Positions 57,456 to 64,000 of a stretch of DNA of 64,000 nt are shown piece after piece; position 1 is the stretch's first letter, and the number at the start of each line of letters is the position of its first letter. A program made the translations under genes and the position numbers. This stretch comes from Aurantiochytrium sp. KH105. Taxonomy: Eukaryota > Sar > Bigyra > Thraustochytrida > Thraustochytriidae. Below the pieces are notes generated by a model. The model was not told the origin of the DNA, did not search any database, and saw only the letters and a list, made by a program, of their open reading frames with translations. The stretch is from contig BGKB01000022.1 of NCBI GenBank assembly GCA_003116975.1, forward strand, positions 124,001 through 188,000. The letters run 5' to 3'.

Positions 57456-58073
57456 ATTAGTAGCTCGAGCTCAGAAAGCAGCAGGTGGACATTTTTTTGT
57501 TTTGGTTTTTTCTGTGGCTGCACTACCATTTCGTTGATGATGATCGAGGCCATCACAGTGCAGACAAGCAAGACGATTGTTTGTATTTCACTGTTGACTG
57601 TAATGGACAAGAGCCGGCCCATGGCGACTTATGACGCTGCCTTGGCAAACCAAAGGATAAGCGCATGAACGATTGAATAACGAAGAAAAGGTGCTGCTTG
57701 GCCGTGTGACTGACACCATATACTTGGAAAGAAAAAAGGTAAAAATAATTTGTCGGCTTGTTTTGCATCGGAGAATTCGTGGGACACGCTTTTCGAGAAG
57801 AGTATTTTTCTTTCACTTTGGGCGAGAGCGATTGATGGTCATTCACACTTTGCGGAGGAGAAGCACGGCGCTTTTCTGAGCCGGGACATTTATTTTTGAG
57901 AAATTGCTGTTGTTTTTGATATTGGAGGGGAGGGGAAAAGTAGGCGAATCTAAACATGCGGCGCGCGCGAGGGGAAAGATTGTTCGACACAAGATTAGAG
58001 CGAACGAAGGAAAGGCTCGGAACGAAAAAAGAGTGCTCAAAAAATAAATGTGTGTACTTGTCGCTGCTATGAA
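57456..58073. other. Convergent intergenic region, TPR / N/Q-rich gene
   Basis: 620 bp of AT-richer DNA between two 3' ends. No gene or repeat of note. Confidence 0.5.
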
Positions 58074-59306
58074 TTAGTAGCATCGAAGAAAAAGAGCGGC
58101 ACTCGCGAGGGCCGCGAGAGCTTCTGCACTTTGTTTCTGGTTGCCTCCCTTGCTGGCTTCCAGAGTCTTTGCGAGGATCTCGGTTGGGTTCATGGGTTGT
58201 TCCGATTTCTGTCGTTTGGCTTGTTGCTGCATTGTTGAGGCGGCAAGGCTTTGAAGAAACGCGGTACTGTCTGGGGTGCTCCCGGTCTTTTGCAAGTTGG
58301 AGGGGGACTGCTGTTGTTGCTGCTGAAGGAGCTGCTGCTGCTCCTGAAGCCGCTTGCGGAGCTGTTCGAGCTGTTGAATGGAGATGTCTGGTTGAGATTG
58401 CTGTTCTTGTTGTTGTTGTTGCATTTGTAGTTGTTGTTGATGCCGCTGGAGCTGTTGCAAAAGTTGCTGCTGGATCTGTTGCTGGAGGTGCTGATGTTGC
58501 TGTTGTTGTTGGTGGTGATGTTGTTGCGCCTGCATGGAAGCGATGGCGCGGAGCTGCTCGGGGGTAAACATCATGTGAGCACCATTGCCAAAAGGAGTGA
58601 GCGTGGGCGACGACTGAGAGGGAACGGTTTTCAATGCCTCGTCCTTGATAGCGAATTCAGGGCGGCTACCATAACGCCGAGCGTCGAGACCCCGACGCTG
58701 GGCCTGGGTAGAGACCCACTTTTTGAAGGGCGAGGGATCCTCTTCGTCGTTTGAAGGGGAGCCAACCGAGCCGTGGGGCCGCTTGCGGTTATTCTTGCGC
58801 TTCTTTGCAGTGTTGTTGTTGTTATTATTATTGTTGTTGTTGGCATTTGCCTTGTTGCGCGCGGCGGCTTTTGCCTTGAGACGGATTTTGTTGGAGGAAA
58901 GGCGGTGTGACTGAAGAGCGATGCGGCGAACGTGTTCGTGGAAGGGGTTCGGCATGACGGGAAGGCCCACCTTCCGCTTTGCCAGGACCTCGCGAATTCG
59001 CTTGATGATATTTTGAGGGACGCCGACGCACTCGAGCTGGGTATTTGACGCCTGGTCGAGGTGGGCGCTGCCATAAAAGCCACAATTCGAGAGCTGTCCG
59101 GCGATCATAAGAAGGCGGGTCTTTTCGCTTTCGGCATGTACGGCGAGCATTTCCTCTGAGATGGCCGATCCGTGTTTGAGCAGCATGTCCGCGCGCTCGA
59201 GCTGGAAAGCTTTGACGAGGACATCGAGACAGGTAGTGAGGGACTGTTTTGCGTTAGGGGCACGCAGCGACTCCGCCGTGCCAAGGATAAGATCCGAGGA
59301 GCTCAT
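58074..59306 (-). CDS. N/Q-rich, prion-like protein with conserved-looking N-terminal region
   Basis: 410 residues from the first in-frame ATG. Residues 1-135 are ordered: CLDVLVKAFQLERADMLLKHG, LLMIAGQLSNCGFYGSAHLDQ, VPQNIIKRIREVLAKRKVGLPVMPNPFHEHVRRIALQSHRLSSNKIRLKAK; not recognised as a known domain. A run of ten Asn, a basic KKRKNNRKR nuclear-signal-like patch, and a motif SPFKKWVSTQAQRRGLD follow. Residues about 255-380 are dominated by Gln (with His and Leu), forming a low-complexity region typical of transcription coactivators and condensate-forming proteins. The C terminus is helical (EALAALASAALFLRCY). A nuclear transcription-related role is plausible but unproven. Confidence 0.65.
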   Translation of the reverse strand: MSSSDLILGTAESLRAPNAKQSLTTCLDVLVKAFQLERADMLLKHGSAISEEMLAVHAESEKTRLLMIAGQLSNCGFYGSAHLDQASNTQLECVGVPQNIIKRIREVLAKRKVGLPVMPNPFHEHVRRIALQSHRLSSNKIRLKAKAAARNKANANNNNNNNNNNTAKKRKNNRKRPHGSVGSPSNDEEDPSPFKKWVSTQAQRRGLDARRYGSRPEFAIKDEALKTVPSQSSPTLTPFGNGAHMMFTPEQLRAIASMQAQQHHHQQQQQHQHLQQQIQQQLLQQLQRHQQQLQMQQQQQEQQSQPDISIQQLEQLRKRLQEQQQLLQQQQQQSPSNLQKTGSTPDSTAFLQSLAASTMQQQAKRQKSEQPMNPTEILAKTLEASKGGNQKQSAEALAALASAALFLRCY

Positions 59307-59876
59307 CGTGTGTTCAACGCAAAGACAAGACAGGGCGCTGGAGATCTGCTCGGCGCCGATCAATCTGTCCTCCTTTTTTTTTCTTTCCCCACTCCTGCAC
59401 GTCGGACGCTGCGAGAGCTCTCGGGTGCGGACGATGGACTTTCGCGCTCGCGTTCACCTTGCGCGCGCGTCGCGGCAGCAGCAGCAGCAGCAGTCGCAGT
59501 AGCCTGCGAGCGTGGGCCTGCGCGTGATCGATGGACCCTAGAAGAAGACGGGCAGCTCCGAGGGTTAAATTCACTCGCCGCGCCCAGGCTGGAGCACCTG
59601 TGAAAGGCCGCGCCTGGCGCCTGTGGGTCTGAATGGATTCGCAGCGACTCCTCGCGGCCTGGCTGCCTGGCCGCCTGGCTGCCGGCTCGTCCGCGCGCGT
59701 CTGCTGCCGGCCTTCGTGCCTTCGTGCCTGCCTGCGCGCGTTTCGTCCGCGCGGGGCGGAGAGAGAGAGAGCGAAGAGGCGGAGGGGCGGAGCGAGGAGA
59801 TGAGACGCCAGCGAAGCGACGAGAGCGACACAGCGAGGCTCCGCGATTCGGGTTTGTTTTTCCAGTCGGTCTGCCC

Positions 59877-59877
59877 T

Positions 59878-59916
<39 letters not shown>
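59877..59916. repeat. (CTTT)n tetramer tract
   Basis: About ten CTTT units upstream of the N/Q-rich gene. Confidence 0.9.
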
Positions 59917-59918
<2 letters not shown>

Positions 59919-59954
59919 TCGACTTTTCTGTTTGAACCTTTCTCTCTATAGATT

Positions 59955-59970
59955 CCCCCCCCCCCCCCCC
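59955..59970. repeat. C16 homopolymer
   Basis: Sixteen consecutive C residues; the length may be unreliable in sequencing. It could form an i-motif or, on the other strand, a quadruplex. Confidence 0.85.
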
Positions 59971-62725
59971 TCTAGCTCTCGTCTTTTCTTCTTTTCGTCT
60001 CAATTCGTTTTCAATCGGCCACCACTGAGGGAAAATTGGAGAGTTCCGATTCACACCACTGGGCCACTGCTAACCCAACTCTTCCTCTTCCCTTTCTTCC
60101 TTTTTCCTTCTCCTCCTCCCCTCGGGTCAAGGACACTTTCAATAAGTCTCCTAAATCGCCATCGGTAGCGGTCGGTTGCACACTCCCCCTCCAGGACGCA
60201 AAATCCTAGTCTTTTTCCTTCTTTTGAAAAATGAAAAGAAGAAAAAGAAACCATAGAAAAAAAATGAAAAGATACAGGGGGTAGGGGGATTCAGTAGATA
60301 AAACCTCTAAGACCAACCAAGCTTCCCGCGAGACTATGTGTAAGCTTCGACGCGTTCCTTGACCGCCCTCGGCCGGGCCGCCAAGGGAAGAAGCAACATA
60401 GTGAGGCGCACTTACATGTTAGAGAATGGCCTGGCTGGTGGTTGAGTGAATTTATTCCCGCAGCGCTTCTCTCGAGGAAAAGACCGTCGTGCGGGCTCTT
60501 CCATGGACTGGCAGCTGCCACTGCAGGCCGATTACTGGTGGTGGCTGGTCTCCCTCTGTGGCGCTGGTTGCTGGTTGATGTGAATCGCCGTCAGAGGAGG
60601 CAGAGGAGGAAGCGGTGGAAGTGAAGGGGAGTAAGAAGAGGTGGAACAATTCGCAAGTATAGGCCTCGCCTCACTGTCAACTCACTCACGCTCACTCGCT
60701 CGCCTGGCCGCTCATGCACACGGGCACCACGTGGGGCAGTGCGTGACTGGCCTCTTTCTCGGTCGAGTCACACGCCGCGCCGCCTTGGCCGACCGTGCAC
60801 AGCGCACAGTACCGCATCGCTCTGCATTAGACGGCGAAGCAAAGAGAGGTGGTCTGGGGTCGGTTGCCGACATGTGACGGAGTCTAGCTGTCTGGCAACG
60901 AAGCGTCCATGAATCTCAACATGCGTTCATCTATCCTGCCATGGCCCGTTCAGCAAAATTCAGCAGCCAGCTTGTCAACGCGAGGCATGCGCACGAAGGA
61001 CTTGAGACGCCGCACGTGCGATGGGCCATCGCTTCGAAGCCTGCCCCGACGGAGCTGCAGCAGTGGCCGCAGCCGCTGCTGTTGGCGCCGCACCGTCGGG
61101 TAAATACCGCCACTCTAAAAAAGAAAGGCCAATCAATTTGACAGCGCAAAGCAGAGAAGCACAGCATAGCACGGAGGAGGTTTTCTCCTGCCTGGCTGGC
61201 GGGTCGGCACGGTCGGCGGCAGACGGCCAGCGTGGCTTCTGTCTGGCGAGAGTGGCCAATGTCAACTGTCTTCCTGCTGGCTGCTGTCTGCTGCTGGATT
61301 ATAAGGGCGAGCGGGGGAGCGCTTTGGTGCACCTACATTCGTAAGAGCGACTGGGAAATCGACCACCTTGAGCAAGGGCCTGGAGAGGCGTTTCTGCACA
61401 AAGTCCGTGAGGCAGATCAAGCACGGAAAGCCGCACTGCCGCGTCAACCGACCAACCAAGGGCAAGTTCTTTGCTTTCTGTCTCACTTGCATTGGTTGCT
61501 CTGATTGAGCCGTCCAAAGTGGTTGCTGTCTTGAGGCATCTAGCGGTGCACGCTGCAGCATGGACTGGCGCAGCGCAGCAACGCACGCTTAGCCTGCATG
61601 GCTGCCTGCCTGCCTGTCTGCGCTTGGTAGGCTTATCAACACCCGCCATGCGCCAGCCAGCTCGACGCAACCGACACAAGCTTTTCAATTTACTTGGAAA
61701 TAATTGCGCCAGGCAGAGCGGGCTGGCTGGTAATGCCAGTGGCCAGGGCTGTGGCCAGTCGCTTGTTGATCGGCGCTTCGCCGGTTTCTCCGCCCAGTGG
61801 CCTGGCAGGTGCCAATGCGTGCACAAAGCTTTCCGGCCACTGGCCGCAGCCGCTACAGAACGAACAGCAGCAGCAGCAGCAGAGTCCAGCGCGGGGCCCC
61901 CGCCTCCACGTGCGTGGCGAGTGGCCGGTGAATTCACTCCGCAAGCAAACAAACTCTCCCGTGAAAGGAAAAAGAGAAATTAATGGTCAATACTCTGACT
62001 CCTGCATTCTGTCCCTCCGAGCGGAACTTTCCTGAAAGTGGTGAGGCGCGCCTGCCCAACTCGCCAATCCACGCGCGCGATTGGCCGGCCTCTCCTCGCT
62101 CGGCCTCTTCACGTTAGTGGTGGCTGGCCAGCGAAAGCGACCCGGCGCTAGCCATGGCCACTGCCACTGCCGCTGTCGGCCGCCGCTACTGCGGCGAGGC
62201 AACCGCCACATTTCTGCCCTCTGGCTGCTGCCGGCTTCTCGCGCTCGCTCATAGCTGCAGCTGGCTGCAGCTACAGCAGGGCAGACCGTGTGGTGTCTCG
62301 AATCTCCTCGGCTCAGGGCAAAAGCAGTTGACCCCCTTCAACGACAAATTAATTAGTACCTGAAGAAGGAGGAGAGCGCGCGGAGGTACTCGCGAAAATT
62401 ACTTCCTTCCACAAGCAACCGACGGAAGAGTAAAAGAAAAGTAAAGTAAAAAGAAAGTAGAGAAAAATCACTATGGTAGCAGTAAAGAGGAGCAAGTTGG
62501 AGACGTGAAAGACAAGAAAGGAGGAGGTTACACGCTATGGCAGCGGCACTCTTTCGGCAGTGCGGGACAGAGGGGAGTGAGATGAGGGGGAGGGAGAGCG
62601 GCCAGTACGTGCGGTATAGTGGCAACCTTCGCTAGAGCAGAGTCCTTGTTCGCAGAAGCCTGGAAGCTGGCTGGCTGGCTTGCTGCCACTCGCTGGCGGT
62701 CAGCAGCCAGCTCGAGGCGCCGGCC

Positions 62726-62766
62726 GTCTGTCTGTCTGTATGTCTGTCTGTCTGTATGTCTGTCAG
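62726..62766. repeat. (GTCT)n/(GTAT) tetramer tract
   Basis: Ten tetramers, mostly GTCT with regular GTAT variants. Confidence 0.88.
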
Positions 62767-63258
62767 TCACGGCGATATCGCTTCCGTCCCCAGCCACCAT
62801 AGCCAGGCGCGGCGGCCGGCGCGCGCAATGGTGGCCGGGAGAACGGAAGACTTTTCAGGCAAGGCGAGGAACGCAACTGCCACGTCGTCCGTCCGTGCGT
62901 CGATCAACCGAAGAGGCCACGAGACTTGACGTGACTTGGTTGAATAGCTGAGCGCGGGTGCCCCGGAAGCTTGCGTGGCGGTGTCTAGGCCCAGAGGCAC
63001 CGACACCCGCCACTGCCGCTGCCTCCCCTCCAGCACGCGTGCCGTACTGGCCTGCTGGCCGGTCCGTGACTTTCTTGGCGCCGTCGCGAGCCATGCTCGT
63101 TTGGCGAGCGAGCCTTGGCCAGCAGCCAGGCAGCTGCAGCTGGCTGCAGCAGCAGCCAGCTAGCTGCGATTCTTGAAGGGAGCGGCCGGACCGGTCCAAT
63201 TCGGGCAGCAGGCGAAGAGGAAGCGGTCCCAGCCACCAGTGCTCACCTCCACTTCGTC

Positions 63259-63379
63259 TATCCCTTCTTTTTCCCTCCTTTTTCCCTCCTTTTCCCCTTC
63301 TTTTTTCCCTCTTTCTTTTTTTCTTTGTTTTTTCTTTTGTTTTTTCTGCTTCCTTTTTTCTTCTTCTTTTTCCTTCTTT
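63259..63379. repeat. Long pyrimidine tract
   Basis: About 120 bp made almost only of T and C on the plus strand, without a fixed unit. Confidence 0.8.
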
Positions 63380-64000
63380 CGAACGGACGGAGGGACGGAG
63401 GCAAGGAGTTTGGGGTTTACCTTGAGAGTTACTTCCTCCTGTGGCACCCGTCCACGCCGCTGCCGCGCGGCCACGCCCTGCAGTGTCGGCTCGCTGGCTG
63501 GCGGGGTTGGCGTGGATTGGGTCGCGAGGGGCGGAGCGGCGCGTTTAGGAGCGGTAGGTGGGAGGGAGGGAGGCAGAGATGGCTGTGGCAAGTTGGCGGG
63601 CATGCGCCGTTGCGGATCGGTTGACGGCGGGTTGCGAAAGAGAGAAATAAAAAAGGAGAGACGCGGCCAAGTTCAACTCCGCCAGGCTTCCTCGGGAAGG
63701 TTTCCCATGCTGCAGTCGGAGCCTTGGCCCCAGCCAGGTGATTAGTCGGCGGTTCGCAAGGCGCGTGTGGCGCGTCAGGACTTGGCCAAAAATATTGCCT
63801 CCCTCCTACCTGCGATCGCGGTCGGTCTTGCGAAGACCCCGCTTGACTCGAATAGCCTGCTTCAGCGTCTCGCAGCGGCTCGGAGTCAGGAAGACGTGGG
63901 GGAGATCAGCGCAGAAACGGCTCCGCGGCGAGGCGAGAGAAGGCATCGCCACGCGGGTGGCCAACGCGAAAGAGAAGAGGCGATCAAGAGAGGAATGAAC

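Larger units (their letters stand above)
59307..64000. other. 4.7 kb region without a supported gene (right end)
   Basis: The start holds the promoter of the N/Q-rich gene. The remainder is a mosaic of CTGG/CAGC-rich, purine-rich and pyrimidine-rich DNA resembling the spacer between the GOGAT genes. No frame on either strand shows a domain. At the right edge (63754-64000, plus strand) a frame remains open to the window end after a TAG stop with no useful ATG; it could be the 5' part of an exon of the next gene, but the sequence cannot settle this. Confidence 0.5.

Noticed and set aside
63754-64000. Open plus-strand frame running off the right edge (AVRKARVARQDLAKN...)
   Set aside because: Looks protein-like but follows a stop, has no usable ATG, and the opposite strand also has an open frame with an ATG; too short to decide.
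1-64000. CRISPR arrays, insertion sequences, bacterial operons, tRNA or rRNA genes
   Set aside because: The repeats are simple microsatellites without spacers. No transposase with flanking inverted repeats and no tRNA-like B-box/cloverleaf were seen by eye; a tRNAscan and Rfam run would be decisive.

Overview
The window is nuclear DNA from a GC-rich, intron-poor eukaryote. It carries a SUN-domain nuclear envelope protein, a spliceosomal LSM4, a complex I subunit with a mitochondrial presequence, sorting nexin, SEC14 and reticulon domains, and long uninterrupted ORFs using the standard code. Compact intronless genes, mitochondrial-type glutamate synthase made as separate subunits, and orphan AT-hook proteins fit a stramenopile protist, most likely a labyrinthulomycete (thraustochytrid). 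That assignment is inference; no rRNA or other phylogenetic marker is present, and I saw no tRNA genes.

Layout from left to right: a partial FAM69/DIPK-like kinase (-) diverges from a SUN protein (+), which converges on a PXA-PX-nexin C sorting nexin (-). That diverges from a SIR2-TPR protein (+), followed by a diacylglycerol lipase-like membrane lipase (+) and a tyrosine aminotransferase (+). The aminotransferase converges on the small subunit of glutamate synthase (-). A 6.2 kb spacer full of tetra- and pentanucleotide repeats separates it from the divergently transcribed large subunit (+). Next come a helical-repeat protein (-), NDUFS6 (+), a large AT-hook protein (-), a small AT-hook protein (+), a SEC14-reticulon fusion (-) and its SEC14-only paralogue (+), an unknown 708-residue protein (+), a PH-PP2C phosphatase (+), LSM4 (+), a BLOC1S4-like coiled-coil protein (-), a TPR protein (+) and an N/Q-rich protein (-). 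The last 4.7 kb has no gene I can support.

Convergent neighbours are 180 to 1170 bp apart, and their spacers are mostly plain and relatively AT-rich. Divergent intergenic regions are longer and hold nearly all the microsatellites. Three adjacent genes (tyrosine aminotransferase, GOGAT small and large subunits) all act on glutamate/2-oxoglutarate. They also share an extreme codon bias that leaves kilobase-long open frames on their antisense strands; these are shadows, not genes. The aminotransferase may have an unannotated 5' intron.

Most notable items: a eukaryotic SIR2-TPR protein with the architecture of bacterial immune NADases, a SEC14-reticulon fusion beside a paralogue lacking the reticulon part, split divergent GOGAT subunits, a PH/YVPPHLR/PP2C fusion, two AT-hook proteins sharing one promoter, and an exact 101 bp duplication around a single N that looks like an assembly join.
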